Shown piece by piece: positions 43,546 to 52,260 of a stretch of DNA of 64,000 bases. Position numbers and translations under genes: made by a program. Origin of the DNA: Affinibrenneria salicis. GTDB lineage: Bacteria; Pseudomonadota; Gammaproteobacteria; Enterobacterales; Enterobacteriaceae. The stretch is from NCBI RefSeq assembly GCF_008710095.1, contig NZ_VYKJ01000004.1, forward strand, positions 124,001 through 188,000, read 5' to 3'. A model generated the notes under the pieces. It saw only the letters and a list, made by a program, of their open reading frames with translations, had not been told where the DNA came from and made no database searches. The stretch's first letter is position 1. Each line of letters starts with the position of its first letter.

Positions 43546-44606
43546 AAAAAATAATGGGCAGCATGCGCAACCGGCTTATTATATTGCTCTCCGTCATCCT
43601 GTTCTGCTGTCAGTTGCTTAGCGTGTTGTGGCTGTGGCACGAAAGTCGTGAGCAAATTGATTTGCTGGTAGATGAAACGCTGTCGGAAAAAAGCCGCACG
43701 CTGCATGTCAATAACGAAGTGGATGAAGCCATTGCCTCGCTCCTTCTGCCTTCGATTATTATGCTGGGCGTGACGATAACGCTGTCTTTTATTACCATTA
43801 GCGCCATTATCAGACCGTTGTCGGTTCTACAGAAAAAAATAGCGCGGCGTTCCAGCGACAATTTGAGTGAAATTACTCTCGACGCTTCTTCATCCGAGGT
43901 TCACGACATTACCGTATCCGTCAATAATTTATTACTCCGGCTCAATGAATCGCTTAATCAGGAGCGGCTTTTTACCGCGGATGTCGCTCACGAATTAAGA
44001 ACGCCGCTGGCGGGTATTCGTTTACACCTTGAAATTTTAAAAGAGCAGGGCATCGACGGTATCGATGCGCTGATTGTCAGAATTGAGCAGCTCACGCTGA
44101 CAATCGAGCAGTTATTAATGCTGTCGCGCGCCAGTCAGTCATTATTACAGGGCAAGCAGTATTCCATCGATCTGCTGCGGGATATTGTTGAACCGCTGGC
44201 AGACGAAATGAACGAACTGGTTTCTTTACGTCAGCAAAAAATAAAATTTCCCGCAGCGACATTCAGTATTAACGGCAATGCCATATTGCTGCGCCTGTTA
44301 TTGCGTAATTTGATAGAAAACGCCTCGCGCTATAGCCCGGAACGAACGACGATCGTTGTTTCTCTGATTCACGATCGCCTTGAGAACCAGCTAATCGTCA
44401 GCGACCAGGGGCCGGGCATCGACGACGCGATGGCCGAGGTGGTTATGCGGCCGTTCAGGCGAATTGACCGTCGCCATCATGGCTTTGGTCTGGGTCTCAG
44501 CATTGTCAGTCGTGTTATTCAACTGCATCATGGCCGGCTGTCGCTGCTCAATCGCACCGATGGTCCGGGGCTTAACGTGATTTGCCGCTTTGCGGCGGCG
44601 CCGTAG
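43542..44606 (+). CDS. pmrB: Sensor histidine kinase PmrB (BasS)
   Basis: 354 aa. TM1 about residues 11-32, a short periplasmic loop 33-66, TM2 67-90, HAMP, then the H-box with His150 (FTADVAHELRTPLAG). N-, G1- and G2-boxes are LLRNLIENASRYSP, VSDQGPGID and GFGLGLSIV. The loop (HESREQIDLLVDETLSEKSR) resembles Salmonella PmrB and carries an ExxE pair, Glu59/Glu62, known there to sense Fe3+ and mild acid. The 3' end is overlapped on the other strand by the phosphatase ORF. Confidence 0.9.
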   Translation: MKKIMGSMRNRLIILLSVILFCCQLLSVLWLWHESREQIDLLVDETLSEKSRTLHVNNEVDEAIASLLLPSIIMLGVTITLSFITISAIIRPLSVLQKKIARRSSDNLSEITLDASSSEVHDITVSVNNLLLRLNESLNQERLFTADVAHELRTPLAGIRLHLEILKEQGIDGIDALIVRIEQLTLTIEQLLMLSRASQSLLQGKQYSIDLLRDIVEPLADEMNELVSLRQQKIKFPAATFSINGNAILLRLLLRNLIENASRYSPERTTIVVSLIHDRLENQLIVSDQGPGIDDAMAEVVMRPFRRIDRRHHGFGLGLSIVSRVIQLHHGRLSLLNRTDGPGLNVICRFAAAP

Positions 44607-45251
44607 TCTGGCGACGCGCGCAGGTGGGCATCGCCGCTTAGCGCGTCCGGCTGCTCTCTGTTCGGTAAACGCGCTCATGGCGCCGGCAAGATAAAGCCAG
44701 GGCCTGACCAGCGGGCCCCGGCAGCGGTAAGTTATCGTCAGCACGCCCAGCGCAACCACCACGGAGCCCGCCATATCCAGGGGGAAATGCACGCCGGTAT
44801 ATATCCTGGACCACGCAATAAGCAGGCTGATGCCCAGCAGAAAGATACCCTGCCGGCGGGTGCGTCTGGCGAATAAAAACGCTGCGGCGACGGTAGCGGC
44901 AAATGTCATATGGTTGCTGGGGAAAGACGCATTGGCCGCATGATGCAGCCACGTATAGCCGGTGCCGGCGGCAAAAGGCCGCGGGTGATACCAGAGTGAG
45001 CGGATTGCGGCATCCACCAGCAGAGCCAGCCCGCCGGCCAGCGTCGCCAGATACGCGGTGCGTCCATTTTCCCGCTCGCGGCTAAACAGGTTTAGCGCCA
45101 TAACCAGCGGAAAAATATCGATGAAATAGACGGCGATTATTTTGCCGGCTGAAATCATCAGCGGACTGCTGCCGTGCGTCGCATTCATCATACTGAACAT
45201 GTACAGGTTGATATTTTCCAGGTATTGCAGCATCTCGCTCATTATCCGCAT
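44391..45251 (-). CDS. PAP2-family undecaprenyl-diphosphatase (YbjG/BcrC-like) with extended C-terminus
   Basis: 286 aa; the start could also be ATG 45242 or 45233. Membrane phosphatase motifs C1-C3 are present: RSLWYHPRPF, FPSNHMTF and SRIYTGVHFPLDMAG. The N-terminus (LENINLYMFSMMNAT, then PLMISAGKIIAVYFI) matches YbjG/BcrC, which recycle undecaprenyl pyrophosphate and can affect lipid A phosphorylation. Homologues end near residue 200; here about 80 more residues follow, Arg-rich (RRCPPARVARLRRRRK). The last 216 bp lie antisense to pmrB. A PmrA-box match is 60 bp upstream. Confidence 0.85.
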   Translation of the reverse strand: MRIMSEMLQYLENINLYMFSMMNATHGSSPLMISAGKIIAVYFIDIFPLVMALNLFSRERENGRTAYLATLAGGLALLVDAAIRSLWYHPRPFAAGTGYTWLHHAANASFPSNHMTFAATVAAAFLFARRTRRQGIFLLGISLLIAWSRIYTGVHFPLDMAGSVVVALGVLTITYRCRGPLVRPWLYLAGAMSAFTEQRAAGRAKRRCPPARVARLRRRRKAANHVKPRTIGAIEQRQPAMMQLNNTTDNAETQTKAMMATVNSPERPHNHLGHRVVDARPLVADD

Positions 45252-45310
45252 TTTCCGGCCATCAGGCTGACGACTCTCTGTTCTCTACGGACCGATGCTA
45301 CCCGGCTAAG

Positions 45311-45327
45311 ATTAAGATAACCTTAAA
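45311..45327 (-). promoter_or_regulatory. PmrA box upstream of the PAP2 phosphatase
   Basis: On the minus strand it reads TTTAAG-GTTAT-CTTAAT, an exact match to the PmrA consensus YTTAAK-N5-YTTAAK. It is 60 bp upstream of the phosphatase start and within 3 kb of pmrAB. I saw no equally good box in the eptA-pmrA gap. Confidence 0.65.
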
Positions 45328-45439
45328 AGGGATAATTTATCTTTTTCAGGTCGGTCCGGGGATGGCCGACGGTGACGACGGCGTTTGTCGGGCCGGCGGC
45401 GGCATTCAGGGCCGCTCCCGACGAAGGTTGTCTCGCCCC

Positions 45440-45535
45440 TGCCGCGTGACGAGCTACATCGGCGATCCTCGTCCATAAAGGGCCAGCGCGTTGGGTCGTT
45501 TAAAACGGTAACGTGTTGTCCCTTAACCAAAATTG
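45440..45535 (+). repeat. Dispersed intergenic repeat, right part
   Basis: GCGCGTTGGGTCGTTTAAAA and CGGTAACGTGTTGTC match the right-end block of the family (GTTCAAAACGATAACGCGTTG). The terminal GAATTATTT is diverged here. Confidence 0.45.
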
Positions 45536-45728
45536 GTCACGCGTATATTTAGATAAATTTAAGTATTTGTGGCGACGGGCAAGGACGGTCTGTCACCAGG
45601 AATATTACCTACAGGCAGGAGGAAATCCGACGGGATATTGCTGTTGGTTTTTCGTTTTTTATATAAATAAATGATATTTATAGTCTTTTATTTGTTACGC
45701 TGATTATTAGCCTGCGAAGTAATGAGGC

Positions 45729-45812
45729 AAAAAAATCTCCAATCCCGTAAAATTGGAGAGGTCGAAAATCGACAAACACCAGGGAAACTTTTTAATCATC
45801 TAAGATTCCATG
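45729..45812 (-). ncRNA. Candidate small RNA with its own promoter and terminator
   Basis: On the minus strand a -35 TTAACT (45842-45847) and a -10 TATGAT (45819-45824) are 17 bp apart. Some 55 nt downstream lies a perfect 8-bp hairpin, TCTCCAAT (45752-45759 read in reverse) around an 8-nt loop, followed by a run of seven T. The predicted transcript is about 80 nt, the size and form of an Hfq-binding RNA. I recognise no known family. It could instead be only a terminator for the DUF4186 gene 270 bp upstream. Confidence 0.4.
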
Positions 45813-46032
45813 GCTTAAATCATAAAATAAATTCAAGTGAAAGTTAAGCGTTAGCGTAATCTGTTACAAAAAAAAGAATTGCCAGAAAATTACGCTGCTG
45901 AGCGACGCTTCACCGGCGCGGCGCAATGTTGCGCGTCAGCCGGCTGGCGGGGAGGCGAAATGCGCGCAGGAATGGCATAGCGGCATACGGCGCGATAGAA
46001 CCGGGTCGGTGGTTTTTTGTTCTTGCGGCGCA

Positions 46033-46416
46033 TCAGCGTCCGGCGCCGGGTTCCTTACGCCGGGCGATCTCGCGCGTTATCCAGTACGCGATGACCTCAA
46101 GGATATAGCGCTGCTGCTCCGGCGTGAGCGGTTGGTGCGCCTGGATGTTATGCCATTTTTGCAGACAGCCGCGACAGCAGGTGGCCGTGGCGTGCTGGGC
46201 GATAAATACCGGGTGGCCGCGCATCGGCGTCTGTTTGCCGTCATTGCGCGGTTCAGCCTGCGCCAGGCGCTGAGCGATAAAGTCGGCGGCATGCTTTCGT
46301 ATCGTTTCCTCTCCGCGGGCAAGATAATAGACATACTCCTTTTCCCCCAGATGAAATTTCTGACGAAAGGCGGAGCGCGCAAGGCGAGCGAACAGGGCAT
46401 CAAGAGTGGCGGACAT
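46033..46416 (-). CDS. DUF4186 family protein
   Basis: 127 aa. Matches DUF4186, with FRQKFHLGEKEYVYYLARG, DFIAQRLAQAEPRNDGKQTP and the invariant GHPVFIAQHATATCCRGCL, then KWHNI. The HATATCCRGC block with two or three Cys plus His suggests a zinc site. Function is unknown in any organism to my knowledge. Stand-alone gene. Confidence 0.88.
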   Translation of the reverse strand: MSATLDALFARLARSAFRQKFHLGEKEYVYYLARGEETIRKHAADFIAQRLAQAEPRNDGKQTPMRGHPVFIAQHATATCCRGCLQKWHNIQAHQPLTPEQQRYILEVIAYWITREIARRKEPGAGR

Positions 46417-46592
46417 GACGGGCGTGTTACCTGAATAGTTAAACCGGGCCTGTTATAACGCCAAAATCGCCGGCTGTAAAACGCAGCGGCCGGCGCGCGG
46501 TGCGGACAAAACGGATTTCCGCGCGGCTATTGTGCAATTGTCGCCATGTCCCGCTACGCTTTATGGGGTATTCAATCGGTCGGAGGGGATAT

Positions 46593-46829
46593 ATGGAACT
46601 GGATATCGAATTTACCATGGCCGCCTATGACGCGGCGGCAACCAGGGTCGGCGATGCGGTGCTGAAACTAAACCACAATGGCCAGGACGTCAGCAAGGAC
46701 GCGATCGTCGGTTATTTAGCCGAGCAGCGCGGCTATGCGGATAATGACAAGGAAAAGATGGTGCTGGATCTGGCCCTGCGGCTGTTTAAAGGCATGCCGC
46801 AGGAGGTCGGCGGCATTATGGTCGACTGA
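46593..46829 (+). CDS. Small YmgB/AriR-like protein
   Basis: 78 aa from ATG 46593 after CGGAGGGG; the ORF upstream of this ATG is not protein-like. It is predicted all-helical, with the pattern RVGDAVLKLNHNGQDVSKDA then IVGYLAEQR and MVLDLALRLFKGM. This resembles the VLGQAVTNLM..GDNVNNKNII region of E. coli YmgB/AriR, a small Hha-like dimer linked to biofilm and acid resistance. Similarity is modest and the role is inferred. Confidence 0.6.
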   Translation: MELDIEFTMAAYDAAATRVGDAVLKLNHNGQDVSKDAIVGYLAEQRGYADNDKEKMVLDLALRLFKGMPQEVGGIMVD

Positions 46830-46938
46830 TCCGTGGACCGGTGCGCGTTGCCGATAGTCTGGCGGCGCGGCAAGGAGGGGAACGACTCCGCGTCAGGGCC
46901 ATGCGGCGCCGGCCAGACAACGAGAGCCTTTGATGATT

Positions 46939-46969
46939 GCCCGCGCAAGCCTTACCGGCTGCGCGGGTT
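46939..46969. terminator. Hairpin between the YmgB-like gene and the nitroreductase
   Basis: CCCGCGCA pairs with TGCGCGGG around an AGCCTTACCGGC-type loop, followed by TTT. It lies between two convergent genes, so it may act on both strands. The U-tract is short. Confidence 0.55.
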
Positions 46970-46976
46970 TGACGCC

Positions 46977-47576
46977 TTATTTAAACACGCGGAAACGCTG
47001 TGCATCGTCAATAAAGGTTTTTTCGCCGGCCGGCTGTTCGATCGAGCCGAACACCAGCTCCGCCCGCAGTTTCCAACTGGCGGGCAGATCCCACTGTTTT
47101 TTCACTTCATCGTCGATCAGCGGGTTGTAATGCTGCAGAGACGCGCCGATTTTTTCCTGCGCCAGCGCGGTCCAGACGGCGAACTGCGCAATGCCGGTCG
47201 AATGTTCGGACCAGACGGGGAAGTTGTCCGCGTAAGCGGCGAATTTTTTTTGCAGCCCGGCAACCACTTCGGTGTCTTCAAAGAACAGCGCGGTGCCTGC
47301 TCCGGCGGCGAAGGACGCCAGTTTCTTCTCCGTCGCGCCGAACGCTTCGGCCGGCACGATTTTCTTCAGCGTTTCCTTCGTGATATCCCACAGTTTGTGG
47401 TGCTGTGCGCCAAACAGGATAACTACGCGCGAGCTTTGAGAATTGAAGGCGGACGGACTGTTTTTAACCGCCTCGGTGATTAATGCCGCAACGCGATCTT
47501 CCGCAATCGGCAACTGGCTGCCGATGGCATAGATGGAACGACGCGCTTTGATCGCCTGCAAAAAATTATTGCTCAT
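46977..47576 (-). CDS. Nitroreductase-family oxidoreductase
   Basis: 199 aa FMN-dependent nitroreductase fold. N-terminal FLQAIKARRSIYAIG carries the conserved Arg pair that binds the FMN phosphate, followed by SPSAFNSQSSRVVILFG, GIAQFAVWTALAQEKIGASL and FGSIEQPAGEK. This set is typical of the short YfkO/Frm2-like group of fungal-type and bacterial enzymes of about 200 aa. It reduces nitro compounds or quinones with NAD(P)H; the physiological substrate is unknown. Good AGGAA ribosome site. Confidence 0.88.
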   Translation of the reverse strand: MSNNFLQAIKARRSIYAIGSQLPIAEDRVAALITEAVKNSPSAFNSQSSRVVILFGAQHHKLWDITKETLKKIVPAEAFGATEKKLASFAAGAGTALFFEDTEVVAGLQKKFAAYADNFPVWSEHSTGIAQFAVWTALAQEKIGASLQHYNPLIDDEVKKQWDLPASWKLRAELVFGSIEQPAGEKTFIDDAQRFRVFK

Positions 47577-47793
47577 AGGAAGTTCCTTTCAGAAAGTGGC
47601 AACGATGCCTGTCGGTTACTGTGGCACCGATAGCGGGCCGCTTCAACCGGCGTAATGATTGATTGATAGACAAATTGTGACTAACCCATGGCGACAACGT
47701 TATAAATAGCCGCCGCAGTCAGTGGCTGAGCGGCCGAGCGCCGCAGTCTGATTAATATTAGCAGGCTGGCGACGGCCGTCGGCGCGGCGCGTC

Positions 47794-47820
47794 AAAAAAA
47801 ACAGGCGGGCAAGCCGCCCG
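47794..47820 (-). terminator. Terminator of the moeAB operon
   Basis: On the minus strand GGCGG-CTTGC-CCGCC is followed by TG and a run of eight T, 28 bp after the moeB stop. Confidence 0.8.
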
Positions 47821-47847
47821 GTCGAAATGGCGCGCGAGCCGCCGGCG

Positions 47848-48600
47848 CTATTGGCCGCATACCTCACAGGCGGGGTTGCGCGTCAGCTTCAGTTCGCGAA
47901 ACTGCAACGTCATGGCGTCAAACATCAGCAGTCGGCCGGTCATGACGCGCCCGAAGCCGCTCAGCAGCTTAATGGTTTCCAGCGCCTGCAGCGTGCCGAT
48001 GGTGCCGGTCAGCGGCGCCATCACGCCCGACTCCACGCAGGTGAGCGCGTCGTCGCCGAACAGACGGCTCAGACAGTGATAGCAGGGTTCATCGGGTTGC
48101 CAGGTAAAGACGCACAGCTGGCCTTCCATACGGATCGCCGCGCCGGATATCAGCGGGGTTTTCAACTGAAAGCAGGCGCGGTTGAGCCGATCGCGGGTGG
48201 CGACGTTATCGGTGCAATCGAGCACCGCGTCGTGCGTCGCCACCTGCGCCAGCAGGGCGTCGTCATCCAGGTCGACGGCCAGCGTGGCGATAGAGACATG
48301 CGGATTCAGCTGCGTCAGCGCAATGCGCGCCGATGCCACCTTATCCATGCCGATACGATCGTCGCGATGCAGTATCTGGCGCTGCAAATTGGACAGGGCG
48401 ACGCTATCAAAATCCACCAGCGTCAGATGGCCGATGCCGGCGGCGGCCAGATACTGCGTCGCCGCGCAGCCCAGTCCGCCCAGCCCGACCACCAGCACGC
48501 GCGCGCCCTTCAGTTTTTCCTGCCCGTCGAAATCGAAGCCGCGCAGCACGATTTGCCGGTTGTAGCGCAGCATTTCGGCGTCGGTCAGTTCAGATGACAT
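47848..48600 (-). CDS. moeB: Molybdopterin-synthase adenylyltransferase MoeB
   Basis: 250 aa. E1-like enzyme that adenylates the C-terminal glycine of MoaD for sulfur transfer in molybdopterin synthesis. ATP-binding GLGGLGCAATQYLAAAG, RQILHRDDRIGMDKV, DCTDNVATRDRLN, and two CxxC zinc pairs (CYHCL and CEVCGQ at the C-terminus) are present. Separated from moeA by 2 bp, as in E. coli. Confidence 0.96.
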   Translation of the reverse strand: MSSELTDAEMLRYNRQIVLRGFDFDGQEKLKGARVLVVGLGGLGCAATQYLAAAGIGHLTLVDFDSVALSNLQRQILHRDDRIGMDKVASARIALTQLNPHVSIATLAVDLDDDALLAQVATHDAVLDCTDNVATRDRLNRACFQLKTPLISGAAIRMEGQLCVFTWQPDEPCYHCLSRLFGDDALTCVESGVMAPLTGTIGTLQALETIKLLSGFGRVMTGRLLMFDAMTLQFRELKLTRNPACEVCGQ

Positions 48601-48602
48601 GA

Positions 48603-49841
48603 TTATTGTCCCAGCAGCGTGTTGAACGGTTCTACCTCAACCCATTCGCCGGCGGCGACCGCGCCGCGTTCGCGCTCCAGAACAATGAAGCAATTCGCGA
48701 GGCTGAACGAGCTGAAAACGTGCGACCCCTGGTTGCCGGTGCTGTGCACCTGCGCCTCTCCCTGGTGGTCGACGCGCAGAATACCGCGCTGGAAATCGAG
48801 CCGTCCCGGCGTCTTTTTCAGCGCGTCGGCGGTTTTTACCTTCAGGCGGGCCGGCAGCCGCCACTGGCTGTGGCCGGACAGTTTGGCCAGCAGCGGCTGC
48901 ACCAACTGATAAAAGGTGAGCGCGGCCGATACCGGGTTGCCGGGCAGACCGCAGAACCAGGCGTGCGGCAGGCGGCCGAAAGCGAAGGGTTTTCCGGGCT
49001 TGATCGCCAGTTTCCAGAAGCTGATGTCGCCCACTTCCTGCAGCACGTCTTTGGTGTAGTCGGCTTCGCCGACCGAGACGCCGCCGCTGCTAATCACCAG
49101 ATCGGCCTGGGCGTCCGCCTCGCGAAATACCGTCAGCAGCGCTTGCGGATCGTCGCGCACGATGCCCAGATCAATCGTCTCGCAGCCGAGTTGTTCCAGC
49201 ATCAGCCGAACGGCGAAGCGATTGGTATCGTAAATATGCCCGGCCAGCAGCGGCTGGCCGACCGGCTGCAGTTCATCGCCGGTGGAGAGCAGCGCGACCT
49301 TCAGGCGGCGGAACGCCGAGACGCGGGCGATGCCCAGAGAAGCCAGCAGCGGCAGTTGCGCCACGCCGAGCTTTGCGCCGCGCGGCAGCACGACGGCGCC
49401 CCGGACGATATCTTCTCCGACGCGGCGTATATTCTGCCCCGGCGTCGCCGGCTGGCTGAAGCGAACGCCGCGTTCGCTTACCTCGGCCTGCTCCTGCATG
49501 ATCACCGCGTCGGCGCCGGCGGGCAGCGCGGCGCCGGTCATAATGCGCACGCAACTGTGCGCCGGCCAGCGGCCGTTGAACGGCGCGCCGGCGAAGGATT
49601 TGCCCGCGACCGGCAGCGGCCGGCCGTCGGCCAGATCGGCCAGCCGTACGGCATAACCGTCCATCGCAGAGTTATCGAAAGACGGTACGTCGAGCGGCGA
49701 GGTGATATCCGCGGCGCTAATCCGCCCGGCGGCCTGCGCCAGTTCTACCTGCTCGCTGGCGACAGGCGGACTGACCTGCGACAGCATTTTGTCCAGCGCC
49801 TGTTCAAGAGAAAGTAAATCGGAGGTGAAACAACCGTCCAT
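48603..49841 (-). CDS. moeA: Molybdopterin molybdenumtransferase MoeA
   Basis: 412 aa from ATG 49841 after GGAG; the ORF is open 43 codons further upstream but E. coli MoeA is 411 aa. It inserts molybdate into adenylated molybdopterin. Motifs: [58 protein letters not shown]. First gene of moeAB. Confidence 0.96.
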   Translation of the reverse strand: MDGCFTSDLLSLEQALDKMLSQVSPPVASEQVELAQAAGRISAADITSPLDVPSFDNSAMDGYAVRLADLADGRPLPVAGKSFAGAPFNGRWPAHSCVRIMTGAALPAGADAVIMQEQAEVSERGVRFSQPATPGQNIRRVGEDIVRGAVVLPRGAKLGVAQLPLLASLGIARVSAFRRLKVALLSTGDELQPVGQPLLAGHIYDTNRFAVRLMLEQLGCETIDLGIVRDDPQALLTVFREADAQADLVISSGGVSVGEADYTKDVLQEVGDISFWKLAIKPGKPFAFGRLPHAWFCGLPGNPVSAALTFYQLVQPLLAKLSGHSQWRLPARLKVKTADALKKTPGRLDFQRGILRVDHQGEAQVHSTGNQGSHVFSSFSLANCFIVLERERGAVAAGEWVEVEPFNTLLGQ

Positions 49842-50333
49842 CTGAACTCCATATTCAATCGGGGGCCGTCGCGTTGGGCGGCGGCGGGATAAAAGCCAAC
49901 GGCGAGTACGGCTATTATGGCAGAGATCGCCTGGCGGGAGAATGCGAACGGGCTGGCGACGGCCAGCCATAGGTTATTCCTCTGGCTGACTATATTCCTT
50001 TAGATTATGTTTATTAACAAAAAGTTATAACAGTATTTTCTGCCGACGAAGCGGCTAACTTTCTGCTTTACATACCGGGCTATGCTAAATATAGTCAGAA
50101 ATAACAGGGAAAATCCGCTGCCGGGCGTACGTCGGTCCCGCGTCGGAAATGTTGCGTCAGTCAGCAGATCCCGCCATTTACTACGGGTAACGGATGAGAA
50201 TGGATAAACCGGCTATAGTGATCGATAGCGCGGCGCAGCCGCGCGGGAACGGCCGCGCGTGCGGCGCGGCGCAACGATGGGCGGGTGATCGCGTTCGGCG
50301 TCGCCGGCCCATGCCGCAGCCGGAGAAACGCCG
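49842..50333. other. Gap between moeA and gsiA; site of the missing iaaA; inverted repeat
   Basis: 492 bp without a gene. In E. coli K-12 iaaA lies between moeA and gsiA; none is seen here. CTGACTATAT (49986-49995) is repeated in inverted orientation as ATATAGTCAG (50089-50098), enclosing about 93 bp of AT-rich DNA. The divergent moeA and gsiA promoters must lie here. Confidence 0.6.
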
Positions 50334-52235
50334 TTGACAAATCAGACATTAACCAGCCCGCTTATATCCCCGCCATCCGCCCTGCGGCTGCCTGAGCCGC
50401 AGGTTCTGGCCGTACGCGATCTGAGCGTCTGGTTTCAGCGCAACGGCGAACGGGTCGAGGCGGTGCGGCAACTGGGGTTCAGCGTTAATCGCGGCGAGAC
50501 GCTGGCGATCGTCGGCGAATCCGGCTCCGGTAAATCGGTGACCTCGCTGGCGTTAATGCGGCTGGTGGAACAGGGCGGCGGCACCATCGGCCAGGGCGAG
50601 ATGGTGTTTCGCCGGCGTAATGGTCAGGTGCTCGATCTGGCGCGTGCGGCGCCCGCGCAGATGCGCAAGCTGCGCGGCGCCGATATGGCGATGATCTTTC
50701 AGGAGCCGATGACTTCGCTCAACCCGGTGTTTCCCGTCGGCGAACAAATCGCCGAGGCGTTCCGTTTGCACCAGGGCAAGGATCGGCGCGGCGCGCGGCG
50801 CGAGGCGCTGCATATGCTGGAGCAGGTGCGCATCCCGGAGGCGAGACGGGTGTTCGATCGCTATCCGCACCAGTTGTCCGGCGGCATGCGGCAACGGGTG
50901 ATGATCGCCATGGCGCTGTCCTGCCGGCCGGCGCTGTTGATCGCCGATGAGCCGACCACCGCGCTGGATGTGACCATTCAGGCGCAGATTTTACAGCTGA
51001 TCCGCGTGCTGCAGCGGGAAATGAATATGGCCGTGCTGTTTATCACCCATGACATGGGCGTGGTGGCCGAGGTGGCCGACCGCGTGCAGGTGATGTACCG
51101 CGGCGAAGGCGTGGAGAGCGGCGGTTCGGCGCAGATATTTCTTGCCCCGCAGCATGCCTATACCCGGGCGCTGCTGGCGGCGGTGCCGAAGCTGGGGGCG
51201 ATGCGCGAACTGGATTTCCCGGCCAAATTTCCGTTGCTCGATCCGGATAATCCGCATGCGCAGGTGGCGGCCGCGCCGCAGGATACCGTGCCGCCGCAGG
51301 CGTCGCCGGTGCTGCAGGTCAGCGATCTGGTGACCCGTTTTCCGGTGCGCAGCGGGCTGCTCAATCGGGTGACGCGTCAGGTGCACGCGGTGGAAAAGGT
51401 CAGTTTCGATCTGTATCCCGGCGAGACGCTGGCGCTGGTGGGCGAATCGGGCTGCGGCAAATCGACTACCGGTCGCGCGCTGCTCAGGCTGGTGGAGAGC
51501 CAGAGCGGCAGTATCATATTCAACGGTCAGAAAATCAGCGCCCTGCAGGGCGCGGCGCTGCAGCATCTGCGACGCGATATTCAGTTTATTTTTCAGGATC
51601 CGTACGCGTCGCTCGATCCGCGCTTAACCATCGGCTTCTCCATCATGGAGCCGCTGCTGGTGCACGGCGCGGCCGATCGCCGCCAGGCGGAAAAACGCGT
51701 GGCGTATCTGCTGGAGCGGGTCGGGCTGTCGCCTCTGCACGCGAAGCGCTATCCGCATGAGTTTTCCGGCGGGCAGCGGCAGCGTATCTGCATCGCCCGC
51801 GCGCTGGCCATGAACCCGAAGGTGGTGGTGGCGGATGAGGCGGTGTCGGCGCTGGACGTATCCATCCAGGCGCAGATTGTGAATCTGCTGCTGGATCTGC
51901 AGCGCGACACCGGCGTGGCGTTTTTGTTTATTTCCCACGATATGGCGGTGGTTGAACGGATCAGCCATCGGGTGGCGGTGATGTATTTGGGGCAGATCGT
52001 CGAGATCGGGCCGCGCCGCGCGGTGTTTGAAAACCCGCAGCATCCCTATACCCGCAAGCTGATGGCGGCGGTGCCGGTGGCCGATCCGCAGCGCCGCCAT
52101 CGTGAACAGGTTTTATTGGTTGACGAAATTCCCAGCCCTATCCGGGCGCTGGGCGATGAACCTGCCATTGCGCCTTTAGTGCGGGTCGGCGATCGACATT
52201 TTGTCGCGCGTCACTCTATCGCTGGCGCCTGGTGA
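50334..52235 (+). CDS. gsiA: Glutathione importer ATP-binding protein GsiA (two ABC domains)
   Basis: 633 aa from a TTG start after GGAGAAACG. Two fused ABC domains of the oligopeptide (Dpp/Opp) type: first Walker [13 protein letters not shown] and signature [15 protein letters not shown]; second Walker [15 protein letters not shown] and signature [15 protein letters not shown], both with Walker B DE. Similarity to E. coli GsiA is full length. It energises uptake of glutathione with GsiB, GsiC and GsiD. The operon lies divergent to moeAB. Confidence 0.95.
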   Translation: MTNQTLTSPLISPPSALRLPEPQVLAVRDLSVWFQRNGERVEAVRQLGFSVNRGETLAIVGESGSGKSVTSLALMRLVEQGGGTIGQGEMVFRRRNGQVLDLARAAPAQMRKLRGADMAMIFQEPMTSLNPVFPVGEQIAEAFRLHQGKDRRGARREALHMLEQVRIPEARRVFDRYPHQLSGGMRQRVMIAMALSCRPALLIADEPTTALDVTIQAQILQLIRVLQREMNMAVLFITHDMGVVAEVADRVQVMYRGEGVESGGSAQIFLAPQHAYTRALLAAVPKLGAMRELDFPAKFPLLDPDNPHAQVAAAPQDTVPPQASPVLQVSDLVTRFPVRSGLLNRVTRQVHAVEKVSFDLYPGETLALVGESGCGKSTTGRALLRLVESQSGSIIFNGQKISALQGAALQHLRRDIQFIFQDPYASLDPRLTIGFSIMEPLLVHGAADRRQAEKRVAYLLERVGLSPLHAKRYPHEFSGGQRQRICIARALAMNPKVVVADEAVSALDVSIQAQIVNLLLDLQRDTGVAFLFISHDMAVVERISHRVAVMYLGQIVEIGPRRAVFENPQHPYTRKLMAAVPVADPQRRHREQVLLVDEIPSPIRALGDEPAIAPLVRVGDRHFVARHSIAGAW

Positions 52236-52260
52236 CAGGGAATAACAAGGAGAACGTAGC

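Larger units (their letters stand above)
45252..46032. other. 781-bp intergenic region: PmrA box, repeat fragment, candidate small RNA
   Basis: No protein gene supported. From the left it holds the PmrA box, a diverged repeat copy (45340-45535), AT-rich DNA, and a terminator-ended transcript candidate on the minus strand (45729-45812). ORFs at 45312-45530 and 45926-46108 lack ribosome sites. Confidence 0.5.

Noticed and set aside
48606..49817. 403-codon plus-strand ORF opposite moeA
   Set aside because: Antisense shadow of moeA, whose motifs and length are all conserved.
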